Assembly (NCBI GenBank): GCA_029762535.1
Contig: JARVGK010000006.1
Coordinates: 1-64,000 of the forward strand
Direction: 5' to 3'
Origin: Thermoplasmatota archaeon
Lineage (GTDB): Archaea; Thermoplasmatota; Penumbrarchaeia; Penumbrarchaeales; Penumbrarchaeaceae
DNA length: 64,000 nt
Under the pieces are notes generated by a model. The model did no database searches, was not told the origin of the DNA, and saw nothing but the letters and a program-made list of their open reading frames with translations. How positions within the stretch are numbered: the first letter of the stretch is position 1; every line of letters begins with the position of its first letter. A program made the position numbers and the translations under genes. Shown in pieces: positions 33,411 to 42,646 of the stretch.

Positions 33411-33965
33411 CTAATCCAATTTGATCTCTTTTTCGCAATTATCACAAAAGAAGACATCTCCTTCTCTTTCTTTGAGCTTCCTTCCGCAAACGCAAACATA
33501 TCCTTTTATCTTTGCCGGATTTCCGTAAACGAGCGCATGGTCTGGGACATCCCTGGTAACGACAGAACCGGCTCCTATCATCGCATGTTTCCCTATTCTC
33601 GTTCCACAGACTATGGTCGCGTTCGTCCCGATGGATGCCCCGTCATCGACATAGGTCTCGCCGACCTTGAAGTCCGATATATGCGACCGGGGATAGAGGT
33701 CGTTGGTGAACACGCAATGCGGACCCAGGAATACATCGTTACCTATCTTGACGCCATGATAGATAGAGACATAGTTCTGAATCTTTACGCGATCCCCTAT
33801 CACAACATCGAAATCGATGTATACGCCTTTGCCAATATTGCATCCTTGGCCAATCGTTGCCCTCTCCCTTATCTGGGCCTGATGCCATATGCTGGTGCCT
33901 TCTCCGATCACGGCCTCATCCGACACCTCGGCCGTGGGATGTATCCTGACGTTCTTGCGGTCCAT
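33411..33965 (-). CDS. Left-handed beta-helix N-acetyltransferase (WbpD type)
   Basis: A protein of 184 residues with repeated hexapeptides (for example IGEGTSIW, IGQGCNIG, IGDRVKIQ, IGNDVFLG, IGTNATIV, IGKHAMIG) of the left-handed beta-helix acyltransferases. Its opening and the LGPHCVFTNDLYPR motif match WbpD/WlbB enzymes, which acetylate the 3-amino group of UDP-GlcNAc(3N)A-type sugars. The C-terminal end carries a small zinc-ribbon-like motif (CVCGRK...FFCDNC). It lies six bases upstream of the epimerase and five bases after the dehydrogenase, in an operon. Acetyl-CoA is the expected donor. Confidence 0.8.
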   Translation of the reverse strand: MDRKNVRIHPTAEVSDEAVIGEGTSIWHQAQIRERATIGQGCNIGKGVYIDFDVVIGDRVKIQNYVSIYHGVKIGNDVFLGPHCVFTNDLYPRSHISDFKVGETYVDDGASIGTNATIVCGTRIGKHAMIGAGSVVTRDVPDHALVYGNPAKIKGYVCVCGRKLKEREGDVFFCDNCEKEIKLD

Positions 33966-33969
33966 ATTC

Positions 33970-34953
33970 TCACTCCAGCGTTATCTTGCTTCCAGTCACT
34001 ATCGATCTCTCCGCAGCCTTGGCGATCTCGAGGTTCTTCAAACCGTCCAATCCGGTGACAAGTGGAGCCCTGCCTTCCACGATCGCTCCCAGGAAATCCG
34101 CTATCTCCTTCCTCAGAGGTTCCTCGGGAGAAATGCGCATCCTGTTTATTCCGTAATTTATCGGGATCCTCCAGAGATTGTCATAATCTATCCTTCCGAA
34201 CTCGGCCTTTGAGACCTTGACCTCCTGGTCCATGTAATCCATATCGGCTATGCCATCGGTGCCGGTTATCGATATCTCCCTCAGTTTCATTGGGGTCAGC
34301 CAGGATACCTCGAGCGATCCCTGCATTCCCCTCTCGAGCTCGAGCAGGATAGTGGCGTGATCTATCAGTGACCTTGTCCTGACGGAACCCCCGAGGGCAT
34401 ATACGGATACTACCTCGCTCCCTGAGAGGTATCTGACCGCATCGATATCATGGACCGCTATGTCGGTCACTACTCCCACATCGGTGATCCTTGCCGGGTA
34501 GCTTGAAACGCGCTTTGTGGAAATGTTTATCACATCTCCTATGGTCCCATTTTCCACAATCTCCTTTGTGAACTTCACGATGGGGTTGTGCCTCTCTATC
34601 ATACCGACTGATAGGGTCCTGCCGCTCCTATCGGCCGCTGATATTATTTCCTGTGCGTTCTCTACCGTGTCGCTGATCGGTTTCTCGATGAGAACGTCCA
34701 TGCCCAACTCCAACGCCTTTATCACCGGAACTTTGTGATGTATGGTGGGAGTGGCAACGGTAAGGGCCTCAACGCCGGACCGATCTAGGAACTCATCCAC
34801 ATCGGAATACGCATCGCACCCGAGCCTGTCGGCGACTTCCTTGGCCCTTGCGGGATCCGAGTCGCATACGGCCACAAGATCACTGAGCTCAGAATAGACC
34901 CTCGCATGGTTCCGTCCCATGTTCCCGACGCCGATGACTCCTGTTTTTATCAT
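33970..34953 (-). CDS. Gfo/Idh/MocA sugar dehydrogenase (WbpB type)
   Basis: A protein of 327 residues with an N-terminal NAD-binding motif (GVIGVGNMGRNHARVYSE), the VATPTIHH stretch and EKPISDTVENA, whose Glu-Lys-Pro is the conserved signature. This set is typical of UDP-GlcNAc or UDP-GlcNAcA 3-dehydrogenases (WbpB; compare MMP0352 of Methanococcus maripaludis). It would make the 3-keto sugar used by the aminotransferase encoded just upstream. The operon order of aminotransferase, dehydrogenase and acetyltransferase supports this role. No WbpA-type 6-dehydrogenase is in the window. Confidence 0.82.
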   Translation of the reverse strand: MIKTGVIGVGNMGRNHARVYSELSDLVAVCDSDPARAKEVADRLGCDAYSDVDEFLDRSGVEALTVATPTIHHKVPVIKALELGMDVLIEKPISDTVENAQEIISAADRSGRTLSVGMIERHNPIVKFTKEIVENGTIGDVINISTKRVSSYPARITDVGVVTDIAVHDIDAVRYLSGSEVVSVYALGGSVRTRSLIDHATILLELERGMQGSLEVSWLTPMKLREISITGTDGIADMDYMDQEVKVSKAEFGRIDYDNLWRIPINYGINRMRISPEEPLRKEIADFLGAIVEGRAPLVTGLDGLKNLEIAKAAERSIVTGSKITLE

Positions 34954-34963
34954 CTTCAGAATA

Positions 34964-36037
34964 TCACCCCAAGATCCCTTTTACCGCTTCTACTATCTTC
35001 AAAGCATCGTCCTCCGTCACCAAAGGATGCACCGGCAGGGAGAGCACCTTCACCGCCATCTCTTCGGCGACGGGGTATTCCTTGACCCTATGTTCCCTCA
35101 TCGCGGGGGATGATGGGATGATGCTCGGATAGAACACTTTATTTCCAATTCCCCTTTCGTTCAATCCATCGATAAGGAGCTTTCGATCCTTTTCCACCTT
35201 GACCGTGTATTGATGATAGACGTGATCGTTGAAATCCTCCACGAATGGGATCACTATCCCATCGATGGGTGACAGTCCTTCGTTGAGGTGGCGAGCGTTC
35301 CTCTTCCTGGTCCCGTTCCTGCGATCCAGCTTCTTAAGTTGTTCCCGACCTATCGCGGCGGCTATGGATGTCATCCTCAGATTGTAACCCACAGTATGAT
35401 GATCATATCTTGCGACCTGGCCGTGGTTCCGAAGCATTCTGATCCTATCGATGAATCCACTGTCGTCCGATACCACCATGCCCCCCTCGCCCGTGGTCAT
35501 GTTCTTGGTGGGATAGAACGAGAACATCCCGGCGTAACCCATGGACCCAGCCTTCTTTTTTTTATACATGGAACCGTGTGATTGGGCACAATCCTCGAGA
35601 ACAGGTATGTCTCCAGCGGATTCAAGGATGCGGTCCATATCAGCGCACTGTCCGTAGAGGTGAACGGGGATGATCGCTTTTGTCCGTTCGGTGATCGCCT
35701 CCCTCAAGCTCTCCGGGTCCATGTTGAACGTCCTCGGGTCTATGTCCACGAAGACAGGGGTAGCTCCCAGAAACAATATTGGCGTAGCGCTCGCAATAAA
35801 GCTGAAAGATGTGGTTATCACCTCGTCCCCTGGCTTCACTCCCAGAGCTGCGAGAGCGAGATGTATGGCAGAGGTCCCGGAGGAGCAGCTCGCTCCCCCT
35901 CTAACGCCGCAATATTCAGCGAATTCTGCCTCGAAGGATTCTACCTCGGGTCCGTGAGCCAGCATTCCACTGTCCATCACTCTCATTACGGCATCCTTCT
36001 CTTCCTGCTCCATCACCGGTTTGGCCAAAGGTATCAT
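34964..36037 (-). CDS. DegT/DnrJ/EryC1 sugar aminotransferase (WbpE type)
   Basis: A PLP-dependent enzyme of 357 residues. The start MIPLAKPVMEQEEKDAV, the SGTSAIHLAL cofactor-binding segment, VLEDCAQSHG and the Schiff-base lysine in SFYPTKNMTTGEGGM are typical of the sugar 3- or 4-aminotransferases. Given its neighbours it probably converts a UDP-3-keto sugar to the 3-amino sugar with glutamate. It is the first gene of the four-gene operon. The product set (a 2,3-diacetamido-uronic acid) is known from archaeal N-glycans on flagella and S-layers. Confidence 0.85.
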   Translation of the reverse strand: MIPLAKPVMEQEEKDAVMRVMDSGMLAHGPEVESFEAEFAEYCGVRGGASCSSGTSAIHLALAALGVKPGDEVITTSFSFIASATPILFLGATPVFVDIDPRTFNMDPESLREAITERTKAIIPVHLYGQCADMDRILESAGDIPVLEDCAQSHGSMYKKKKAGSMGYAGMFSFYPTKNMTTGEGGMVVSDDSGFIDRIRMLRNHGQVARYDHHTVGYNLRMTSIAAAIGREQLKKLDRRNGTRKRNARHLNEGLSPIDGIVIPFVEDFNDHVYHQYTVKVEKDRKLLIDGLNERGIGNKVFYPSIIPSSPAMREHRVKEYPVAEEMAVKVLSLPVHPLVTEDDALKIVEAVKGILG

Positions 36038-36147
36038 GGATCTTCCTCCGAATTGGTCCGAACATATCGAATCGACTATGAGGAAGGGAAGGTATGGTCC
36101 TATTTATTCTTACGCAGATGACCACATCGATACATTATCTGCCCTCC

Positions 36148-37656
36148 TCATGAGAAGAACAGCTTCTTCGATGCAAAATGGGGATCGCATGTCAAATTGA
36201 CCCCAAGCTGGCGCAATCCTTTCTCGTCACCTGGGCTCGGTATATGCGTGAGATGTACCTCGCATCCGGACAACGATTTGAGCTTCTCCATGGCTAGACG
36301 TGCCGTCGGATTGGTCGTTGCGCTCGTGCTTAAAGCTATGAGCGTCTCCTCCAGGTCCAGGCTTATCGCGGGCTGGCCGAGTATGTCCTTCTTCAAGCTC
36401 GCAACGGATCCGATCGTGTTCGGGCTCAAGAGATAGATATGTTTGGGTATACCCGCGAGATGCTTTATGGCGTTCAGCACCAGGCTCGAGGAGGCGTGCA
36501 TTAGGGGCGAGTTCTTTCCCTTTATAATGCTGCCGTCCTCGAGTTCCATAGCCGCACCGCAGAATATGCCTCTGTTACCCTCGTTCTTCTCCGCCATAAC
36601 AGCGGCTTCCCTTGCCGGGAGGACCACGGATCTGTCCTCCGGCCTGAGATCGAACTCCTCCAGGATGGATGCTGTTCGATCCACCGGTTCTTGATCCCCC
36701 GTACCCATCGCCGCCTCCGCCGCGTAGCGGAAATACCTCCGCAGGATCTCCTCCTTCGATGCGATCGATGCCGCCCCATCGTCCATTATCGCATACCCGG
36801 CCCTGTTGACCCCCATATCTGTCGGCGATCGGTAGTCGATGTCCTTTTCGGATATGCGCGAGAGTATCCGACGCAGCAGAGGGAACACTTCGACGTCCCT
36901 GTTGTAGCTCACGGCCTTCTCGTTGTATGCCTCGAGGTGGAACGGATCTATCATGTTGACGTCTTTAAGATCCGCGGTCGCAGCCTCATAAGCGATGTTC
37001 ACCGGGTGGCGCAGCGGCAGGTTCCATATGGGGAAGGTCTCGAACTTTGCATATCCTGCTTCGTATCCTCTCTCATGCTCGTGATATATCTGAGACAGGC
37101 AGGTAGCAAGCTTTCCGCTGTTTGGCCCGGGCGCTGTGACCACCACCAGGGGATTGAAGGTCTCGATGTAGGGATTCGCGCCGTAACCATCTTCGCTAAC
37201 GATCCGATTCACATCGGTCGGATAGCCGGGGATCGGGGCGTGGGTGTAAACGTTTATCCCCTGCCTCTCAAGCTTTCTTTTGAACGTGAGGGCGCTCATT
37301 TGCCCCTTGAACCTCGTTATCACCACAGCTGTGATCTCAAGGCCTCTCTCCCGAAGGTCATCGATCATCTTCATAGCGTCGGAGTCGTACGTGATCCCGA
37401 AATCCGATCGGATCTTCCTGCGCTCTATGTCATCGGCGTATATGCACAGGATGATATCAGCCTCATCCTTAAGCTGCTTGAGAAGACGCACCTTGACGTT
37501 GGGATCGAACCCGGGAAGCACCCTGGACGCATGATAATCGTATAGGAGCTTGCCACCGAATTCGAGATAGAGCTTGTTGTCGAAGCGTTTTGCGCGCTCG
37601 ATGATGGCGGACGATTGCTCTGCGAGGTATTTCTCGTTGTCGAACGCTATTCCCAG
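36148..37656 (-). CDS. DUF1846 family protein with an apparent non-AUG start
   Basis: A protein of about 502 residues of the DUF1846/UPF0371 family. The first ATG in the frame (37521) would drop about 45 residues that are clearly part of the family: FDNEKYLAEQSS and KLYLEFGGKLLYDYHASRVLPGF are readable upstream. The family N-terminus (M-x-x-G-FDNEKYL) aligns best with CTG at 37654-37656, giving MGIAFDNEKYL; ATA 37657-37659 is the alternative. GGAGGT lies 14 bases upstream of the CTG. A length error in the run of five C at about 37663 could instead join the frame to an ATG at 37726. The biochemical function of the family is not known. Confidence 0.75.
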   Translation of the reverse strand: MGIAFDNEKYLAEQSSAIIERAKRFDNKLYLEFGGKLLYDYHASRVLPGFDPNVKVRLLKQLKDEADIILCIYADDIERRKIRSDFGITYDSDAMKMIDDLRERGLEITAVVITRFKGQMSALTFKRKLERQGINVYTHAPIPGYPTDVNRIVSEDGYGANPYIETFNPLVVVTAPGPNSGKLATCLSQIYHEHERGYEAGYAKFETFPIWNLPLRHPVNIAYEAATADLKDVNMIDPFHLEAYNEKAVSYNRDVEVFPLLRRILSRISEKDIDYRSPTDMGVNRAGYAIMDDGAASIASKEEILRRYFRYAAEAAMGTGDQEPVDRTASILEEFDLRPEDRSVVLPAREAAVMAEKNEGNRGIFCGAAMELEDGSIIKGKNSPLMHASSSLVLNAIKHLAGIPKHIYLLSPNTIGSVASLKKDILGQPAISLDLEETLIALSTSATTNPTARLAMEKLKSLSGCEVHLTHIPSPGDEKGLRQLGVNLTCDPHFASKKLFFS

Positions 37657-37727
37657 TATATGCCCCCGGTACCTCCGTCAGAAAGGACTTGATGGGAGAT
37701 AACTTTTCCTTAAACCACAGTATCATA

Positions 37728-38519
37728 CTAACAGTAAGACATGGAAATTATCATCAGGACCATGCCCAAGATCGATGGCATCGTTCCAGTGACCGCCAAC
37801 GAAAGTCGCTTGAAGAACACGTGGTTGTTCATCACGCTGCCCTTTATGAGTAGGGGAAGGAATGAACCAGGAAGCGAGAGCGATGAGAGGGCGACGAACG
37901 CCCATGAGGCGATCCTCACCATACCTATGTTCCCCTCGTCTATGGAAATTGATCGATCTCCTCCTTCGGCGCTTTTGCCTTGTATGATACCGCTCGAGAC
38001 CAGAAGGAATATCGCCATCAACATGGCATAGGTCGATATGGTCTGAGGAATGGATACCATTATCGTGCTCCTTGAGAATTCACTCCTTTCATGGACCATC
38101 TCAATATATGGCCCAACTTGTTTTTCCGGTTGCGCATGTTCAGGGCGGGGTCCGCTGATATGTTCATTCATGAACGATGAGGCGGATATGGCCATCGAGA
38201 CCATGGAAACGCTGACCGGAACGCATATGACATACCCTACAAGGCTCATGACGGTCTCCTGATAGGGATGGATTACCTCACCATCGATCGCAAGCATGAG
38301 AAGTGGAACGACCCCCAGAAAGAAGGGGACCAATGCAAGGGAATTTAGAACGATGACATGGGACCTCTTCATTCCCATCTTTTGAGATACGTCTATCCTC
38401 CTCTCCCTGAAATGATCGAGGGCCTTGTGGTAGGAGATCCATATTATGCAGCTCGCCAGTAATCCGACGATGATAGGAACCCCTATCGACAGGACCCATA
38501 TCATGATCGGTATATCCAT
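37728..38519 (-). CDS. Polytopic membrane protein of unknown function
   Basis: A protein of 263 residues with six predicted membrane segments (about 5-27, 53-77, 87-112, 155-178, 205-225 and 238-260) and a charged, Pro-rich cytoplasmic or exported loop (about 115-150). It has no recognised motif; the repeated pattern of paired helices resembles proteolipid-type proteins only loosely. It lies immediately upstream of the DUF1846 gene on the same strand (71-base gap) and could be co-transcribed with it. The protein could be a transport or assembly component, but there is no direct evidence. Confidence 0.6.
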   Translation of the reverse strand: MDIPIMIWVLSIGVPIIVGLLASCIIWISYHKALDHFRERRIDVSQKMGMKRSHVIVLNSLALVPFFLGVVPLLMLAIDGEVIHPYQETVMSLVGYVICVPVSVSMVSMAISASSFMNEHISGPRPEHAQPEKQVGPYIEMVHERSEFSRSTIMVSIPQTISTYAMLMAIFLLVSSGIIQGKSAEGGDRSISIDEGNIGMVRIASWAFVALSSLSLPGSFLPLLIKGSVMNNHVFFKRLSLAVTGTMPSILGMVLMIISMSYC

Positions 38520-38648
38520 TCGTCGACTTCCTCAGGGATCATTTTCCAAGAATTTCGATACGGTCATCCATATCTTCGCGTATTGTTCGTCCGAAAAAAC
38601 GGTCCGGACCATTTTCGGGGGTCCGATCCGAATATGTTCACGATCCCA

Positions 38649-39110
38649 TTATCTCCTTTTCCTCAGATAGAGCGCGAGCGTCACGAAAGATAGCAGGACC
38701 AGGGCGAGCAATATATAGGACCCGCAACCCGTGCCATTCTCTCCATCTTCCCCGTCCCCCTCACCTCCGAGAGAATAAGATAGCCTCACCTCGCCCATGG
38801 GATCCGTCGTCGATTTGCTTACTCTGACATTCCCGTCAACGAGAATGGATACCTTCATCTCCTGGTTGTCCTCGCCCATCTTGTTCATTATGACATAGAT
38901 CACATCCCCACTGGTCTGGAAATCCATCGTTCCTTCCCCTTCGATCTCCTGCAGACCATCGCCTTTTATCGACCCGTAGTAATAACCGGCGTATTCCACT
39001 CGCACGGTCGCGGTCTTGCCGGATGCGATGGATCCCGAAGGGATCAGGGCAAGAGATATCAATATCAACGCCAGAGCGGCGATCGCTATAGTTCGTCTCA
39101 TCTTGATCAC
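38649..39110 (-). CDS. Secreted, C-terminally anchored small protein
   Basis: A protein of 153 residues with a signal segment (about 5-28), a beta-rich exported part with paired Tyr and Thr, a Gly/Glu/Asp-rich linker (GGEGDGEDGENGTG), a Cys just before a membrane segment (about 130-147) and the tail LRKRR. This linker plus C-terminal anchor resembles archaeal surface proteins. The family is unknown. No operon partner is obvious; the upstream gap (39111-39370) contains AT-rich promoter-like DNA. Confidence 0.6.
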   Translation of the reverse strand: MIKMRRTIAIAALALILISLALIPSGSIASGKTATVRVEYAGYYYGSIKGDGLQEIEGEGTMDFQTSGDVIYVIMNKMGEDNQEMKVSILVDGNVRVSKSTTDPMGEVRLSYSLGGEGDGEDGENGTGCGSYILLALVLLSFVTLALYLRKRR

Positions 39111-39370
39111 CTCAAATTTCTCCCATGACGATATTTATATCGACTTTGATATAAGTATATATCGATAACTCGACAATAAGGATCCCAACATATATTGGAA
39201 GACAGAGCGGATCGTGGAAAGAATGTGGGACCCCTCCGAATAGAACGATACCGTTATTCAGGTCGCACCTGACGGGTCTTCTTGTCTTTAAAGGCCTCGA
39301 GGCAAAATGTATCACTTCCGCATAACCCCCCCGATCCTCACCTTAATAACCAAAAGATCGGATCCTTCCC

Positions 39371-41599
39371 GTGGAAGGCTGGGTCCTGGACGTCGCAGCG
39401 GATCCCATGAGGGACCTCATGGAGGTCCACCTCCTCACGAAGGATGGACACGTCATGCTCAGCGACAGGTATCGCCCATGCATAACGGTATCAGGGGGCG
39501 GGAGAAGGCTCGATGCCCTCTCCGAGGTCCTCTCGGGCATTGAAGGGGTAAGCGTCCATCCGAAAAGGAGATCTTTGGACCTCGATCACGAGGGCGCCAC
39601 CCCCTGCCTCGAGGTCGGGATCTCCTCCTATTCCAAGGTGGCCGAGATCTCTAAAGAGATCGAAAGGATCGGAAGATACAGACATTTCTCACTCTACGAC
39701 GTGGATATGAGGCTTTCGAGCCGATACATGCTCGAGAAGGACATATACCCCCTCGCCCATGTGCGGGTCTCGAACGGTTTCGAGGTCATTGACGATCCAG
39801 ACTGGGGATCCTCTCCCCTACCTCCTTTGACGTTTTCCAGGCTTCATGTCTTTCCCAAGAGGGGATCGTCCACCCCGCTCCTTTCAGACCCGATAGAGGG
39901 AATCAGAATGGACGACGTTCATTTCAGGGACATGGACGAGGCCGAACTGATAGAGGCAATGGTCGATGGGATCAAAGAGAAGGACCCGAACGTGATCCTC
40001 ACCTCCGGAGGGGACTCCTTCGTCCTCCCATATCTCTACCATAGGGCTGTGATGAACGGGATCGAAGGTTCACTGATCCTCGACAGGGGGCTCGATCCCT
40101 ACCGGGCACCGGTCAGGAACGGGCGGTCTTACCTCAGTTACGGCACCGTGATGTTCAAACCCCATCCGCACATGATGAGAGGGAGACTGCACCTGGACCT
40201 TGAGAACTCATTCATACTCAGGGAAGGGGGCTTCATAGGGCTCGCGCAGCTTTCCAGGATGTCCCTTCTTCCTATCCAGGAGATGGCCAGGATGTCCCCT
40301 GGTTCGGCAATATCCTATATGGAATGCATGGAAGCCCTAAGAAGGGGATACAGCATACGATGGAAGAAGAACCGCCCCGAGGAATGGAAGACGGCAGTGG
40401 ACCTGTCCCTTTCGGATAGAGGAGGGCATATATTCGACCCGGTCGTGGGGTCCTTCTCTAACGTGGTCGAGATGGATTTCTCGAGCTTCTATCCCCACAT
40501 TATGTGGAGAAGGAACATATCCGTAGAGACCATCAACTGCGCCTGCTGCAGGGATAATCGTGTGCCAGGCCTGAAATACAACATATGTGCGAAAAGGGAC
40601 GGATTGATATCGTATGTGGTCGGAGACATACTCAAAAAAAGAATGGAGGCTAAGCGCCTCTCTAGGGTCTCCAGATCGGCGGTGGAGGGCGATCCCGGCC
40701 CTGTGTCGTCGAAGGAGAGGTACGCCTGCATCTCGGGCATATTGAAATGGGTGCTCGTCACATGTTTCGGATATACCGGTTACAAGAACGCCAGGTTCGG
40801 ACGTATCGAGGCGCACGAAGCCATAACGGCATACGCGAGGGAGTATCTATTGTGCGCCAAGGAGATCGTTGAAGGATACGGCTTCGATCTCCTCCATGGG
40901 ATCGTGGACTCACTGTGGATGAGAGGGTCAGTTGAGATGGCCCAAGCGGCCGCTGACGAGATAGAGAAAGAGACCGGGATCCCCATAGAGATCGAAACGA
41001 TATACCGCTGGATAGTGTTCCTGCCCAACAAGAGCAACGGCGCCGGGGCCCTCACGAAGTACTACGGGCTCAAGGAGAACGGTGAGGTCAAGATGAGGGG
41101 AATAGAATCCAGGCAGCATTCGACCCCTCCCTTCATAAAGGGGCTACAGGACGAGTGCATCGGCGCACTGACCATGGCCATGGCCGCCGAGGAGCTGCCG
41201 TCGATGAGGGGCGATGTGATATCTATACTCAACAGGTGGGGATCGGACCTTATGAACAACGAGGTCGATCCGAAGGACCTGGTCATCACCACCAGGGTCT
41301 CAAAGGAGCTCGGATCCTACTCCACAAGGTCGGAGCATGTCTCCGCGCTGCACCTGATGAGGGATGCGGGAGCGGAGGTTCCCCCCGGGCAGAAAGTGCG
41401 ATACGTCGTACTGGACCACGATGCGAGGACACACGAAAAGAGGGTGGCGCTCATGGGATCGGAAACGCCATCCCACTACGATGTGGACAGGTACCTGCGG
41501 CTGAGCGCGAGGGCGGTATCCAACATCATGCACCCCATCGGCCTGGACGAGAGGGGTGCCCTCGAAGCTCTCAAAGGGATCGTTCAGAGCCGTCTATAA
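39371..41599 (+). CDS. Divergent family B DNA polymerase (PolB2-like)
   Basis: A protein of 742 residues starting at GTG 39371. Motif A is well kept (EMDFSSFYPHIMW, Asp369). Motif B keeps its Lys but not the Asn-Ser (KWVLVTCFGYTGY, about 459-471). Motif C reads HGIVDSLW (Asp513) where replicative enzymes have YGDTDS, so the first of the two Asp residues is missing. The N-terminal exonuclease region is short and its Exo I acidic pair is not evident; TSGGDSF may be a remnant of Exo II. These features resemble the archaeal PolB2 group, once considered inactive and linked to repair or lesion bypass. Whether it polymerises is open. Flavodoxin and nitroreductase genes follow on the same strand. Confidence 0.8.
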   Translation: MEGWVLDVAADPMRDLMEVHLLTKDGHVMLSDRYRPCITVSGGGRRLDALSEVLSGIEGVSVHPKRRSLDLDHEGATPCLEVGISSYSKVAEISKEIERIGRYRHFSLYDVDMRLSSRYMLEKDIYPLAHVRVSNGFEVIDDPDWGSSPLPPLTFSRLHVFPKRGSSTPLLSDPIEGIRMDDVHFRDMDEAELIEAMVDGIKEKDPNVILTSGGDSFVLPYLYHRAVMNGIEGSLILDRGLDPYRAPVRNGRSYLSYGTVMFKPHPHMMRGRLHLDLENSFILREGGFIGLAQLSRMSLLPIQEMARMSPGSAISYMECMEALRRGYSIRWKKNRPEEWKTAVDLSLSDRGGHIFDPVVGSFSNVVEMDFSSFYPHIMWRRNISVETINCACCRDNRVPGLKYNICAKRDGLISYVVGDILKKRMEAKRLSRVSRSAVEGDPGPVSSKERYACISGILKWVLVTCFGYTGYKNARFGRIEAHEAITAYAREYLLCAKEIVEGYGFDLLHGIVDSLWMRGSVEMAQAAADEIEKETGIPIEIETIYRWIVFLPNKSNGAGALTKYYGLKENGEVKMRGIESRQHSTPPFIKGLQDECIGALTMAMAAEELPSMRGDVISILNRWGSDLMNNEVDPKDLVITTRVSKELGSYSTRSEHVSALHLMRDAGAEVPPGQKVRYVVLDHDARTHEKRVALMGSETPSHYDVDRYLRLSARAVSNIMHPIGLDERGALEALKGIVQSRL

Positions 41600-41644
41600 C
41601 AGTGAGGGAGCATCTTTAAAAGGATGCCGGGAGTTTGCTCGTAC

Positions 41645-42097
41645 ATGAAGTCCCTTGTAGTATACACATCCGTCTCGGGTGGCACCAGGACCATAGCGAA
41701 CGAGATAGCCTCGGAGATAGGAGCCTCACTGGTCGAGGTCAAGGGGGACCATCTCCATACTGGAGTGGAAGATGTGAGGATAAGGACCGAACCGGGATCC
41801 GTTGATATGGAACAATTCGATCTCTTATTCCTCGGTACGCCCATCTGGATGTGGAACCCTTCGCCCGTTCTGATGACCTATTTGAAAAAACTGAACGTCA
41901 AGGGAAAAAGACTCGCCCTTTTCTCCACCTCGGAAGGTGATGTCAGAGGTGCCATGGAAAAGTTGAAGAGCGAGCTAGAGGACAATGAAGTGATATCGAT
42001 CGAGGATTTCCTGAACCCCAAGTTAAAAGAAGAGGAAATGAACAGATCGAGGACCTGGGCGAAAAAGGTCGTGGACATAGCCTTAAAGCAAAGATGA
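41645..42097 (+). CDS. Flavodoxin
   Basis: A protein of 150 residues from ATG 41645 (MKSLVVYTSVSGGTRTIA). The phosphate-binding loop SVSGGTRT, and FLGTPIWMWNPSP later, are typical of flavodoxins binding FMN. I prefer 41645 to an in-frame ATG at 41624, since the family starts directly with the first beta strand. Flavodoxins carry electrons between redox enzymes; the partner is unknown. It is followed by a second flavodoxin and a nitroreductase, suggesting one FMN-dependent redox set. Confidence 0.85.
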   Translation: MKSLVVYTSVSGGTRTIANEIASEIGASLVEVKGDHLHTGVEDVRIRTEPGSVDMEQFDLLFLGTPIWMWNPSPVLMTYLKKLNVKGKRLALFSTSEGDVRGAMEKLKSELEDNEVISIEDFLNPKLKEEEMNRSRTWAKKVVDIALKQR

Positions 42098-42133
42098 TAT
42101 TGCAGAAATAACATATCCCTTCAGGGAAGAAAA

Positions 42134-42646
42134 ATGAAGGTCCTTGTCGTTTACTATTCTTCAGAGGGGAACACCAGGCTTATAGCTAGACATATGGCCA
42201 AGACCGTGAACGCGGATCTTCTGGAGATCAAGCCTCTGAAGGAGGCGAAGAGGAGGGGACTGGCGAAGTTCATAGTCGGAGGGGGCCAAGCGATGATGAA
42301 CAAGCGTCCCGAGATACAACCTCCCGAGAAGGACTTCGAGGATTACGACATGATATTCATCGGAACCCCGGTTTGGGCCTGGACGGCGGCCCCTCCTGTG
42401 ATCAGCTACCTGGAGAAGGCGAACATCGAAGGCAAGAGGATCGCATTGTTCTCCTCGAACGAAGGGCAGAACGGCACCACGTTCGAGAAGATGAGAAGGT
42501 ATATCCCAGAAAACGAGATCGTGGGGGAGGAGGAATTCTACGCCCCGCTTAAGAAGGACAAGGAGGGCACCCTGGTCAAGGCTGTTTCCTTCGCTTACAG
42601 GATGATCAATCAGCCACCAGCTGCTCCGAGAAGGGATGAGGAATGA
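42134..42646 (+). CDS. Flavodoxin (second copy)
   Basis: A protein of 170 residues. It has the FMN loop SSEGNTRLIA, the IGTPVWAWTAAPP motif and FSSNEGQN. It is related to but clearly diverged from the preceding flavodoxin, with an additional C-terminal extension ending in a Pro/Arg-rich segment (PPAAPRRDEE). Its stop overlaps the start of the nitroreductase gene by four bases (ATGA), so the two are co-translated. NAD(P)H:quinone-type flavodoxin is an alternative description. Confidence 0.85.
   Translation: MKVLVVYYSSEGNTRLIARHMAKTVNADLLEIKPLKEAKRRGLAKFIVGGGQAMMNKRPEIQPPEKDFEDYDMIFIGTPVWAWTAAPPVISYLEKANIEGKRIALFSSNEGQNGTTFEKMRRYIPENEIVGEEEFYAPLKKDKEGTLVKAVSFAYRMINQPPAAPRRDEE

Noticed and set aside
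39112-39315. 67-residue frame upstream of the small anchored protein
   Set aside because: It has no ribosome site and no recognisable sequence, and it covers promoter-like AT-rich DNA.
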